64,000 bases of DNA from Skeletonema tropicum. Its lineage: Eukaryota; Bacillariophyta; Thalassiosirophyceae; Thalassiosirales; Thalassiosiraceae. The translations under genes were made by a program, and so were the position numbers. The notes beneath the pieces were generated by a model. It was not told where the DNA came from and searched no databases. It was given only the letters and a program-made list of their open reading frames with translations. Numbering within the stretch: the first letter of the stretch is position 1; the number at the start of each line of letters is the position of its first letter. The DNA is taken from positions 620,001-684,000 of the forward strand of contig CM074136.1 in the NCBI GenBank assembly GCA_037178625.1, written 5' to 3'. Shown here one piece after another: positions 1 through 9,531 of the stretch.

Positions 1-1
1 G

Positions 2-826
2 CAAGCTAACCCAGAAAGTGGCATTGAAACCGTGCAATTCCTGATGGATTGCGAACCCAATGTGATATTTCAGAAGCGTCGAGGAATGTCTCTGCTTGAT
101 TGGGCTTGTGAGCAGGCGTATGATGATTCAAATATAGATGCTGCTCTTGATGTCATCAAGGTAATTTATGATGCACACCCAGAAGCTATTGAAGGCAATA
201 GAATTGCGTCCAATATCCAACGCTATCATCATCAAGTGCAAGCATTTATCAGAAGCGAGTTAGTCTATGCTCGCCAAGCCAAAGATCACCGTCTGATGAC
301 AACACCTGATGGCAATGGACGACTCCCACTTCACAATGCAATTCAAAATAATGTCAGGCTTGGTTCAATTAAGTTGTTGGTACAAGGCAATCCTACCGCT
401 ATACAGTCATCAGACAATGGCGGTGCATTACCCTTGCATATCGCATGTGAGCGTTACAATTCTGCCAATGTTATTCAGTACTTGGTAGGACTGGATACAT
501 CGACTCTCACAGCTGTGGATAACGATGGAGACACTGCTCTCCATTATGCTTGCCGAGGTGCTAGACATGAAATCATTGCGAAATTGCTGGATAAGTATGA
601 AGCTGTATCAGTATCTAGAAGGAATGCTCACAACAAGCTTCCCATCGATCTACTTTGGGAAAGTGATGAAGTGGAAGAGAGGGAGAGTGTCGAATACACA
701 GAGAGTGTCTTTAGGCTCCTGAAGGCTTATCCTGAGACTCATTTAAACGACAGTGCAAAATTAGAAGCCAACACCGGTGGTTCTTCAACCGAGAATAAAA
801 AGAAGAGAAAGTTGGGTGCAGTATGA
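2..826 (+). CDS. Ankyrin-repeat protein, 3' part (5' end outside window)
   Basis: The frame is open from base 2 and ends at a stop at 824-826, so this is the last ~274 residues of a gene that starts upstream. Five to six ankyrin-type units are visible, with cores RLPLHNAI, GALPLHIAC, GDTALHYAC and a degenerate last unit NKLPIDLLW. The tail is basic (KKKRKLG) and could be a nuclear localisation signal. It matches the C-terminal half of the complete ankyrin proteins in this window (for example 9532-11088), including the linker LVYARQAKDH between the two repeat blocks. Ankyrin repeats are protein-binding scaffolds; the partner is unknown. Two further truncated copies follow directly downstream, so this is the most complete member of a small local duplication. 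Confidence 0.85.
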   Translation, partial: QANPESGIETVQFLMDCEPNVIFQKRRGMSLLDWACEQAYDDSNIDAALDVIKVIYDAHPEAIEGNRIASNIQRYHHQVQAFIRSELVYARQAKDHRLMTTPDGNGRLPLHNAIQNNVRLGSIKLLVQGNPTAIQSSDNGGALPLHIACERYNSANVIQYLVGLDTSTLTAVDNDGDTALHYACRGARHEIIAKLLDKYEAVSVSRRNAHNKLPIDLLWESDEVEERESVEYTESVFRLLKAYPETHLNDSAKLEANTGGSSTENKKKRKLGAV

Positions 827-1007
827 ATGGAACAAGCGCATTTCCTCATGGTATCTTTTGCTTGTGTAAATGTATTTAGTGATTTGATTACCCTTTATGA
901 CACCTCTTAACAGCTTGTCCAAGACTTCACTCGTTCCTTCCATCTCAATCCATCATCAGTCTTCGTATCGGGGAAGGGAAGGCTCAATCGACACTGTTTA
1001 CAGTTGC

Positions 1008-1255
1008 CTACTGCTACTGCTACTGCTACTGCTACTGCTACTGCTACTGCTACTGCTACTGCTACTGCTACTGCTACTGCTACTGCTACTGCTACTGCTA
1101 CTGCTACTGCTACTGCTACTGCTACTGCTACTGCTACTGCTACTGCTACTGCTACTGCTACTGCTACTGCTACTGCTACTGCTACTGCTACTGCTACTGC
1201 TACTGCTACTGCTACTGCTACTGCTACTGCTACTGCTACTGCTACTGCTACTGCT
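1008..1255 (+). repeat. Hexanucleotide microsatellite (CTACTG)n, about 41 copies
   Basis: An uninterrupted run of a 6-bp unit (CTACTG/TACTGC) covers about 248 bases. It creates spurious poly-Leu, poly-Ala-Val and poly-Ala-Thr open frames that should not be annotated as genes. The paralogous flank near 2690 has only two units at the same place (TACTGCTACTGC), so this is a local expansion in the 3' flank of the first ankyrin copy. Confidence 0.97.
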
Positions 1256-1440
1256 GCACCTATTGTACTGCTACTGCTGACAAACATATGGCTTTATGTT
1301 GAAATCACCGATGCCAGCAGGGACATGATGCCAACCAGTTTGAGTCCAACTGCCTTCTTGGGTTCATCAATTCCAGTATGATTCCCATGAAAGACTTAGA
1401 TCTTAGGTTATTTAGCACACACGTGAGAAAGGAATGAGAC

Positions 1441-1605
1441 AACGACTATGATGCTGTATCTGTATCGAAGCGAAATGCTCACAAAACGCTTCCTATCGAT
1501 CTTCTTTGGGAGGAGAGCGATGCAGTGGAAGAGAGGGAGAGTGTCGAATACATCGAGAGTGTTTTTAGGCTTTTGAAGGCTTATCCTGAGACGATTATTA
1601 ACTGA
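1441..1605 (+). pseudogene. Ankyrin gene remnant, last ~53 codons only
   Basis: The frame from 1444 to the stop at 1603-1605 encodes the C-terminal motif of the local ankyrin family (DYDAVSVSKRNAHKTLPIDL, then a FRLLKAYPET block). Everything upstream of this motif is missing, and the sequence before 1441 is duplicated 3' flank. There is no start codon in place, so this is a truncated fragment left by duplication. Confidence 0.8.
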
Positions 1606-1688
1606 AATGCAACAAGGCAACGCAGCAAACCAAGACAGGTGGCTATTCGTCTCAGAATCAATAGAAGAGAAAGTTGTTTGCAGAATGA

Positions 1689-2426
1689 GTGAATGGTCAT
1701 GCTGCAGGTACACTTCTACGTATCTTGATAGCAAATGTATTACCTCGTGATATCTTTTCTAGTGTAAATGTATTTAGTGACCTGATTACCCTTTATGACA
1801 CCGCACAACTTGTGCATAACTTCATCGCTCCTTCCATCTCAATCCATCATCAACCTTCAGGGGAGGGAAGGCGCAATCGACACTGTTTACAGTCTATCAG
1901 CGAGTTAGTCTATGCTCGCCAAGCCAAAGATCATCGTCTGATGATGACACCTGATGGCAATGGACAACTCCCGCTGCACAAAGCACTTCATAACAATGCT
2001 AGGCTTGGCTCGATCAAACTGCTGGTGAAAGGCAATCCTTCTGCGATTAGAAATATCAATGATAGCGGTGCATTACCTCTGCATATTGCGTGTCAGCATC
2101 ACAAATCTGCTAATGTTGTTCAGTACTTGGTAGGACTTGACACATCGACTCTCGCAGCTGTGGATAACGATGGAAACACCGCTCTCCATTATGCTTGCCA
2201 AGGTGCTAGACATGAAATCATTGCGATATTGCTGGATAAGTATGACGCTGTATCAGTATCTAGAAGGAATGCTCACAACAAGCTTCCCATCGATCTACTT
2301 TGGGAAAGTGATGAAGTGGAGGATAGGGAAAACATCGAATACACAGAGAGTGTCTTTAGGCTCCTGAAGGCCTATCCTGAGACTCATTTGAACTACAACG
2401 CATTGCAACAGGCCAATACTGAATGA
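1689..2426 (+). pseudogene. 5'-truncated ankyrin gene fused to former 3'-flank sequence
   Basis: From about 1899 the frame encodes the second half of the ankyrin family, starting at SELVYARQAKDH and carrying units GQLPLHKAL, GALPLHIAC, GNTALHYAC and NKLPIDLLW, then stopping at 2426. The open frame reaches back to an ATG at 1689, but 1689-1895 is homologous to the untranslated 3' flank of the copy at 827-1000. The fused 245-residue product would have about 70 residues translated from old non-coding DNA. I read it as a truncated pseudogene, although the frame is intact and expression cannot be excluded. Confidence 0.65.
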
Positions 2427-3040
2427 AAAGAAGAGGAAGTTGGGTGCAGTGTGAGAGAATGAAATGGTTCATGCTGCGCAGGTACACTTCTTATTTCTGA
2501 TAGCAAGCGAATTCCTTCAGATAATTTTTTTTGGTGTAAATGTTTTTAGTGATTTGATTACCCTGTATGGCACCGCTCAACTTGTCCAAGACTTCACTCG
2601 TTCCTTCAATCTCAATCCATCATCAGTCTTTACGGAAGGGAAGGTGCAATCGACACTGTTTACAGTTACAGTCTCCACCTATTGTACTGCTACTGCTGAC
2701 AAACATACGGCTTTATGTTGAAATCACCGATGCCAGCAGGGACATGATGCCAACCAGTTTGAGTCCAACTGCCTACTTGGGTTCATCAATTCCAGTATGA
2801 TTCGTGTGAAGACTTAGATCTTACGTTATTTAGTACACACGTAGAAAAGAATGAGACAACGAGTGGCGTGCGGTTGCTTGCGAGAAAGGAGCGTTTTGAA
2901 AAATAACGGCTCAAAATAAAATGGCGATAAGTACCCTTGTTGGATGGCCGGCGATGTCCGTCGATGATCATTGGTTGAGCGAGCATGATGCGATGTGTCC
3001 TCGCATAGATCGATACTAAAATACTGAAGGCAGCAACACC

Positions 3041-4258
3041 ATGGTGCTTATCAAAGAGGAGGAGGCCTCTTCTACGTCGCCTGACCTCTCTCAGTTGTCC
3101 CCTCTGCCGTCTCTCGAGCTTGAGGCCACCGGCTCATCCTCCTCGGATGATCTATCATCCACCGACGAAATTCCTTCTTCGTCGTTGACTTGTGAATATA
3201 AACCCGCCTCTCGTTTGACAGATGCACTCTGCTCTGAGAAGAATGAATCGCATCATAACGAAGTGCATGAACATAAAGATGACGAACCAACCGCCAAATT
3301 GTGGTCGGGCTCGATGTTGAGCGGCTACTCATTTATCTGTCGGCTATCGATTGTGCTCATTCTAATTATTTCTTGGTATTACGCATATGAAAAGAACCGT
3401 GACACTGAACAGCAGAAGGAGATTTTACAATACAATGACGAACAAGAAGAAGATCCGTGGACCACATGGGTAGAAGGCCTCGACAAAGAAGATTTTTGGA
3501 TGCCAGATGAAGATCTTCCACAAGACATTGCAAACGATTTGCAATCTCCCAACGAGGATGTTCAGAGAGAGGCAATGATTCGACGATATCTCGACCCTTC
3601 CAAGTGGGATACTTTTGACTATTGGGAAATCTATCATTACTTTGCATGTGACAAGTTGTTGTACGCTTTAGCACCTCGGCCAATATGGAGTGAGCAACTG
3701 TTTAGAGATACACGTGATTTCTATCACGAGTTTGTCAAGGCTGATGACACACCGTTTACTGGACTGTTCCGATCTACCCATCAGGCGAATGAGGATGTGT
3801 ATGACATGAGTCAGAATGCCGTACCATATCAAAGTGGAGGGGAGAAGGGCCGTGGGTTAAAGGCAGCACGGAACATCAAAGAGGGCGATATGATCTTCAA
3901 ATCTACCAACAACACAATCATCTTCAATGATGGGCATACAATGCGAAAGTTTCTCTTTGCCATGAATGACCGCTTTTCTGATCCAGGTATGGTATGTGAT
4001 ATTTTGATTTGGGCTTGGGTCCAAGATATGGAAGGTGAGATACCTTTTGCGGGTGTTGTGGATTTGGATAATGGGAATTTATTGAACGGAGTGCTCGACG
4101 AAGAAGACCAAGAGGAGATGATACAAGAAAACTCTGCAAACATAAGATGTAAAGGTGCTGATTTGACATGTTATGCAAGCGAAGACATTGCAAAGGGAGA
4201 GGAATTGTTGGGTGATTACTCCGATTTCGCGAAATCTTGGGCAGACTTGGGGCTGTGA
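3041..4258 (+). CDS. Membrane-anchored SET-domain protein
   Basis: A 405-residue protein starting at ATG in the context ACACCATGG. The first ~90 residues are acidic and Ser-rich. A hydrophobic segment at about 94-115 (around RLSIVLILIISW) is a probable single membrane span. The SET region is at about 268-393: the N-terminal part has GRGLKAARNIKEGDMIF and the C-terminal part has DIAKGEELLGDY, the expected GEEL-x-x-DY signature. SET enzymes methylate lysines with S-adenosylmethionine. The usual NHxCxPN motif is not recognisable between the two blocks (the equivalent stretch reads around CKGADLTCYA), so catalysis is uncertain. The gene converges on the ankyrin gene at 9532, from which it was separated by the retrotransposon at 4296; a 3'-end fragment of this gene is duplicated at 11352. 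Confidence 0.75.
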   Translation: MVLIKEEEASSTSPDLSQLSPLPSLELEATGSSSSDDLSSTDEIPSSSLTCEYKPASRLTDALCSEKNESHHNEVHEHKDDEPTAKLWSGSMLSGYSFICRLSIVLILIISWYYAYEKNRDTEQQKEILQYNDEQEEDPWTTWVEGLDKEDFWMPDEDLPQDIANDLQSPNEDVQREAMIRRYLDPSKWDTFDYWEIYHYFACDKLLYALAPRPIWSEQLFRDTRDFYHEFVKADDTPFTGLFRSTHQANEDVYDMSQNAVPYQSGGEKGRGLKAARNIKEGDMIFKSTNNTIIFNDGHTMRKFLFAMNDRFSDPGMVCDILIWAWVQDMEGEIPFAGVVDLDNGNLLNGVLDEEDQEEMIQENSANIRCKGADLTCYASEDIAKGEELLGDYSDFAKSWADLGL

Positions 4259-4290
4259 GTATGAGACTTGAGTCGGTGATGGAGCCGCAA

Positions 4291-4295
4291 GTACG
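4291..4295. repeat. Target-site duplication GTACG, left copy
   Basis: GTACG lies directly before the element end TGTCCAATCT and recurs at 9339-9343 after the other end. The uninterrupted site is preserved at about 11441-11470, where GCCGCAAGTACG runs straight into AGATTGTAAAGC. Confidence 0.93.
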
Positions 4296-4315
4296 TGTCC
4301 AATCTAGCTAACAAT
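4296..4315 (-). repeat. Remnant of 3' LTR (20 bp)
   Basis: TGTCCAATCTAGCTAACAAT equals the outer end of the LTR also seen at 9107. It runs directly into integrase coding sequence (CATGAGCGCAAAC), marking the join of an internal deletion that removed the rest of the 3' LTR and the end of pol. Confidence 0.85.
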
Positions 4316-7300
4316 CATGAGCGCAAACTTCGGGTCTTGGATATCTTGAGAGCCATAATTCATTGAACTTGCGAGCTACGTTTTCGCTAGTCTTGCGCTT
4401 GATCATGATGGCATCTGGGTAACCAGTGGCACGATCGATTGCCGTCAGGGCATAGAACTCATAGGCTTTACCGTGTCGTCCTGATGTTTTGACATACCAC
4501 GGGCCCACAAGGTCTACGTCACATTGCTTCCATGGATTGAGATCTTGTACTTGACGTGGAGGGAAATGGCCATAGCCGCGTTGGCCAATCTTTGTGCGCT
4601 GACAAACATCGCACGAAAAGGCTGCTATTCGGGCTGCTAATTGGGGATGATAGAACTTGGAAAGTGCATAAGTAACTGCCTTTGCTCCTGGATGATTCAA
4701 CAGGAGGTGGAAGTATTCAATCGCGGCATCCACGGCATTGTCTGTGAGGACTATCTTCAAGGTCGATTCATCTTGAGGAGTAGGGCTATAGCAAATCAGC
4801 GACGTATCATGGCGACCAAACGTTCGACGATGGTAGAACGTTGGGGAAGTAGTGAGCTTCTGCTGAAGGGTAGGACAGCGGCTCTGCTCTTCTGCAAGCC
4901 ATTGATAGCGCAAAGGGTTCTGGACGGTAGAAGGAAGATTCATGAACTGTTGCAATTGATGTAGCGGGAACTCGTCATCACTGGCCAACTCTGCTAGTTG
5001 TTCTTCAAAGATGCTGGGTTCTTCATCTTGATTGACATCTTGGGGAACTGGATTGAATTGAACTGGAGTAGGGGATAGTTCATCCTGCCTCTTCTCGGCT
5101 CCTGAGAAATCAAACTTGGGGAGTCGACTGTACGCGTCCGCTAGCACATTAAGCTTGCCTGGATGATAGAACCATTCGGCATGAAAAGATTCGAGGAAAC
5201 ATCTCCAACGAAGGACTCTCTGACTGTTCAAGTTAGAGAATGTAAGGTTGCGATGGTCAGTGAAGATTTTGATCTTTGCTCCAAATAGCATGGTACGATA
5301 TTCCGTGAGAGTGCTGACGATTGCCAGGAGCTCCTTCTCCATCGTTGTGTATCGAGACTGTGCCGCCGAGAGTCTTTTGGAGTAATACGCAACAGGGCGC
5401 CCGCCTTGAAGTATGGCTGCTCCCAGTTGATAATCAGAACTGTCCGTGTAGACTTCAAAAGGCTCATTGTGGTTGGGGTAGGCACACAAAGCATCACTTG
5501 CAATAACTTGCTTCACTTCCTGAAAAACTTTCTCTAATTCTGGAGTCCAAACGATCGGTGCTTTCTTCTTCTGAATACCGCGGATAAGTTGAGTGAACGG
5601 AGAGAGGAGATGGCTTCGTCGAGGCCAGAAGTCACGATACCAGTTGATGAGGCCCACAAGCGTTCGCACTTCGCTAGCGTTGGTAGGCCGTTTCAAATCA
5701 AGAACCGCTTGAACTTTCTTCTGCCAAGGTTGAATGCCATTCTTGGAGACCCAATGACCAAGGAAGTCCCCTTCTGCAATACCGAATCCGCACTTCAAAG
5801 GGTTAACACTAAACCCTGCCTCTTCAAGGCGCCTGAACACTTCGTTGAGGGTGCGTGTATGGTCTTCCCAAGTATCTGACCATATGGCGATGTCATCAAT
5901 GTAAACTTCAACGTCATCTAAATCTCGAAGAACTTCCTCAATAACTGACTGCGCAAATGCTGGAGAGTTGCGGAGACCCATAGGAGCTCTCGTCCAACGA
6001 AAGAGACCGAACGGTGTTGATATAGTGGTGAGGTCCTTAGCTTTGTCCGTCAATTCAAACGAATAGAACATCATGCTCAAATCAAGTTTCGTCATGTACT
6101 GGAATCCCGAACGCTTTCGGATCAGGTCTTGGATGATAGGGAGAGTATAATCCTTGGGTTTGATGACCTTATTGAGCTCACGTAGATCTGCTATGAAACG
6201 AACTTTGCCATCTTTCTTGGGAACAATAAACGAAGGCAGTCCCCATGCAGACGGGCCAGAGACTCTTTCAAGAACACCTATGTCGATGAGACGCAGCAAC
6301 TCCTTCTTGAATGTTTCCATATGGACTCGAGGAGTAGGGTAAGGCCGCCGAAAAACTGGTTGTGCTCCTGGTTGTAATTCAATATCCATCTTGGCTCCTT
6401 TGTAGACATGAAGCTTGCCGTCGAAGAGCTTGTAATGCTTGCGTAACATCTCGCTGAGGTCCTGGCGCTGAGTCGGAGACAGATGCTGACAATTCTCTTT
6501 GATGACCTCATCCACATTTATCTCGTCATAGGTTGAATCAGCAATTGACGTAGCGAAAGAGTCGAGGTAGTTCAGATCGTCATCTTCATCTTCAATGATG
6601 CATCCATCGATTGCTGCACTTAGTCGCTCCTTTGTAAAGTTGGAGTTCATTGGAATGCGCTTGCCCTGCCACCCGAGCTCGAGTCTTTCGTAATCAACTA
6701 TTAGACCTATCTTCCGCAGGAAATCATTACCAAGTATCAAATCAAACGAACACTTGGCGTCAAAGACGAGGAACTCTTGACTGTCAACGGTGAGGTTGCA
6801 TCGAATTCAGGGAACTTGATTCCTTCACCGAGGAGGGATCCAACTGGTGCATAGTTGCCTGCAATGGTATTACATATTGTTGTTTTTGATGGTTGAAGAA
6901 GGGCTGCTCCGGGTGGTAAAACACTACGGTGAGCCATCGATACGCTGCCACCGGTGTCAAAAAGGCACTTGAGGAAGCGATTGGATTCGACTCCATTGAC
7001 TGACTTGACCATAGCGTATGCAGTTGCCATAGGGACTGTTCTGCCTTTTGAATCTACTTGGAAGGTGATCTGAGGGTCACTGAACTGAAATGACTCGAGG
7101 ATCGCCTCAAATTGCTTGACTCGTTTGTCACAAATGCTTGGTAGCTGCAATGCTGCTCCCAAATCGACTAGTTCATTGCCGTAAGATTCAACGACTGTAT
7201 CTGGAAAAATGTTGAAATCCCAAGCTTCCGCATTAGATTGGCCTGGGATTGGATCGAGCACGTGATATTCAGGACAATCCACTCTCTGCGCTTCGATAGC

Positions 7301-7708
7301 GACTACTTCATTAGTGAAAGGAATGTTGTTGATGGTTGCAGCTAGTGCATCCTCCGCAAAGTGACTATTGAACAATTCGTTCAAGAACTCATCATCATGA
7401 AGTTGAGCGTCTGATGCGATGCGGTCGAGCATTGGTGCAGGGCTAGAAGCTGGCTGCGCTCTTGGATCCTTACATATCGGGACTCCACTATTCAAGCTGG
7501 GCTGTGCTTGCAGAGCGGCAGGAACTGTATTATTGTTCCCGAGGATGCAACATGGAAGTTGAACATCAATCGCGCTCGGAGGCTCTGAGGTCACATTGTT
7601 GACATGATACTCAAGAGCAGCTGGGGCATTAGCATACCCTGTTACTTCTTCAAGGCTCGTAGAATAGATATCGATGAAAGTAGTGCAATTCCCAACAGGG
7701 TCGGCGTT
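4308..7708 (-). pseudogene. pol: pol polyprotein, frameshifted and 3'-truncated
   Basis: The frame begins straight after the gag stop (7709-7711) and runs to about 6737 with an aspartic protease motif (LFDTGGSVSM). A single base missing near 6797, by comparison with GATGCCAACC at the same place in the intact copy, throws it out of frame. The remainder is readable in the next frame (6740 down to 4308): ILGNDFL, reverse transcriptase with YIDDIAIWS, RNase H with YTDSSDYQLGAA, an HHCC zinc motif and the first integrase Asp. It stops in ...VCAHDC, just at the second catalytic Asp, because the rest is deleted. No functional integrase can be made from this copy. Confidence 0.92.
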
Positions 7709-9055
7709 TCAGGCCTGATGAGGGACGAAGACTCGTTGACCTTGGGCATTAACTTGGATGGAATAAAGTTGCTGTTGAACAGGTGCTGACGGAGCTGTTG
7801 CTGCAGACGTAGCAAACATTGGAGCTGGTTGCGGAGGTGCTTGGGGAACTGGAGCTGGAGGTAGTTGAGCAGGTTGTTGAGGAGCTACGAGGTAAGATCC
7901 ATGTTGCTGTTGCGGGGGTTCTTGCTCGTTGCTCTTGAAACGACGCTCATAACCTTTCTTCCACCAATATGGGGCAGACGTCCTGGTTTTGCCTTGATAG
8001 AACTTCTCAGCAAGCTCCTTCTTGAAATTAGACCCGTTGAAACAATAGATACAGTCTTTCCACTTATGGTTGTGATCAGGATGAATTGAACATTGCTTGG
8101 AGTGGAACTCCTTGCCGTTGTTGGTGTTGTTACTGTTGTTCCCATTGCCATTGCGACCGCTCTTATTGCGGTTATTCTTCTTCTTCTTCCGTTGACGTCG
8201 ATCTTGGCCTCCATCTCCATCGGCTTCATCGTCATCGTCGTCATCCTTCCTCTTCCTCTTCTTCTCTTCTTGCTGTTGATACTTCTTTCGGACTTCCTTG
8301 CCGTAATCTCGAGACCACCAGGCCTCTAGATACTCCATTACGTCGGTCCATACAAGGGCGTTGTTACCATTACCTTGGAGGTCATAAACATCAACGTCCT
8401 TCTCATCTTGGAGGAAATCTTTGGCCTCCTCGGGGAGACCAAGCATCAGAGCAGTAGTCTTTTGCATATCGGAACATTGCGCTCCTATACGAGGCATCAT
8501 CTCACTGTATCTCCAAAGTTCTGACATTCGATCCACGAAGTTGCTTGGTTTGACTGGTAGGTTGAATTCCTTCTGGTGTTTGTACTGGATGCGAAGGATG
8601 TGCTGATCGAAGGCATCACCGGGGTTAGGATGTTTTGTCCACATGATGAAATAGGCACCAAGAGCATCCACGAAGTCCTGATCGGTCGCTTGATTATTGT
8701 TATCCCAGTAGTCATGTCCCTCATCCATCAGCTTCCTCCACGTGTTCTTTGCAGGTCCATCGAGAAGCTTCCCGTAGTTGGCGAAGCGAGTGGCTGGGGC
8801 CCATTGACATTCATCCGCCATGTTGACGTAGGATTCGGCTTGGCCCAAGTAATGTTCAAGTTCCGTACTAGGTGCGTTATCCCTGAACACAATGAAGTCT
8901 TCCTCAATCTTGCTTCCATCTGGGCGAAGTCCATAGATCCTTTTACTTCCGAAACGAGGCATCTCCCTGAGCGCTGCTGCACTTTTGGAGGTGAGTTCGT
9001 TCCGAGCGTACCTGGTATGAAACAACCATGCGTTCTTTGATTTGTAGGTATTCAT
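7709..9055 (-). CDS. gag: gag polyprotein of retrotransposon copy 1
   Basis: A 448-residue frame, apparently intact, essentially identical to the gag at 26351-27697. The N-terminal two thirds are the presumptive capsid region. A highly basic and acidic stretch follows (KRKRKDDDDDDE, then RRQRKKKKNN), then a Cys/His cluster C-x2-H-x4-H-x4-C (CSIHPDHNHKWKDC), which I take as a variant nucleic-acid-binding knuckle, and a Pro/Gln-rich tail. It ends in UGA and is followed in the same frame by pol. Confidence 0.88.
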   Translation of the reverse strand: MNTYKSKNAWLFHTRYARNELTSKSAAALREMPRFGSKRIYGLRPDGSKIEEDFIVFRDNAPSTELEHYLGQAESYVNMADECQWAPATRFANYGKLLDGPAKNTWRKLMDEGHDYWDNNNQATDQDFVDALGAYFIMWTKHPNPGDAFDQHILRIQYKHQKEFNLPVKPSNFVDRMSELWRYSEMMPRIGAQCSDMQKTTALMLGLPEEAKDFLQDEKDVDVYDLQGNGNNALVWTDVMEYLEAWWSRDYGKEVRKKYQQQEEKKRKRKDDDDDDEADGDGGQDRRQRKKKKNNRNKSGRNGNGNNSNNTNNGKEFHSKQCSIHPDHNHKWKDCIYCFNGSNFKKELAEKFYQGKTRTSAPYWWKKGYERRFKSNEQEPPQQQHGSYLVAPQQPAQLPPAPVPQAPPQPAPMFATSAATAPSAPVQQQLYSIQVNAQGQRVFVPHQA

Positions 9056-9106
9056 TTTGTACGTAGTTTTTCTTCTTGGTTGGTTTATATGGGAGTATTA
9101 ATACTG

Positions 9107-9338
9107 TGTCCAATCTAGCTAACAATTGAGCTTATTATTGATCAATAGATGTAACGAATAGAATTATTATAAGGATTACTTTACACTGAAGAATAAAGCA
9201 GCATCTCTCGTGAATGGACATGGATTGAGAGGGGCTGCTCTGTTTCGATCGTATCAAATGTTCCGATCGTACCAAACAAAGAAACGAGAAACACATATGA
9301 ACAGATTGTATGTCCAGTCTACTGACGTGGATGTGACA
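9107..9338 (-). repeat. 5' LTR of retrotransposon copy 1 (variant U3)
   Basis: It is bounded by TG...CA ends (plus strand TGTCCAATCT ... GGATGTGACA) and by the GTACG target duplication. The first ~64 bases next to the internal region (9107-9170) match the LTR of the intact copy at 26073; the remaining ~168 bases share only the outermost bases and are otherwise unrelated. Confidence 0.85.
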
Positions 9339-9343
9339 GTACG
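9339..9343. repeat. Target-site duplication GTACG, right copy
   Basis: Matches 4291-4295. The following sequence AGATTGTAAAGCGACTTATT continues the original SET-ankyrin spacer, as shown by the duplicate at 11450. Confidence 0.93.
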
Positions 9344-9531
9344 AGATTGTAAAGCGACTTATTGGTTTGGAATATAAGAGCGATCATTTTTCTACGACAT
9401 ATTGTATTCATAATGTATGTATGGAATGAGTTGCACTTATGTAGTTTCGTTTACTATTGGTAAGGCTCATGGTGATGATAGTAGTTAGCATTGCAGGTAA
9501 CACAATTATTTATCTTGAAGAATGAATATAT

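Larger units (their letters stand above)
827..2840 (+). repeat. Triplicated ankyrin 3'-end cassette with flanks
   Basis: The 3' flank of the first ankyrin copy (827-1385) recurs after the second fragment (1606-1895) and after the third (2427-2840). Shared landmarks are GTAAATGTATTTAGTGA, a stretch around CAATCGACACTGTTTACAGT and a segment starting CAAACATA(T/C)GGCTTTATG. The second flank is cut short where ankyrin coding sequence resumes at about 1896. Successive copies carry less of the gene, as expected from unequal crossing-over. No other gene is seen in the flanks. Confidence 0.75.
4296..9338 (-). mobile_element. Ty3/gypsy LTR retrotransposon, defective copy 1
   Basis: About 5.04 kb between GTACG target duplications. 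In minus-strand order it has a 5' LTR (9107-9338), gag (7709-9055), a stop codon, pol (to 4308) and only the last 20 bases of the 3' LTR (4296-4315). The domain order protease, reverse transcriptase, RNase H, integrase places it in Ty3/gypsy. Two lesions inactivate it: a one-base loss at about 6797 that shifts the pol frame, and a deletion from within the integrase gene into the 3' LTR. The internal region is almost identical to the intact copy at 26073-31946, but the LTR is not (see 9107). Confidence 0.93.

Noticed and set aside
897..1381. Open frames of poly-Leu, poly-Ala-Val and poly-Ala-Thr over 100 codons
   Set aside because: All are translations of the CTACTG microsatellite in different frames; no gene.
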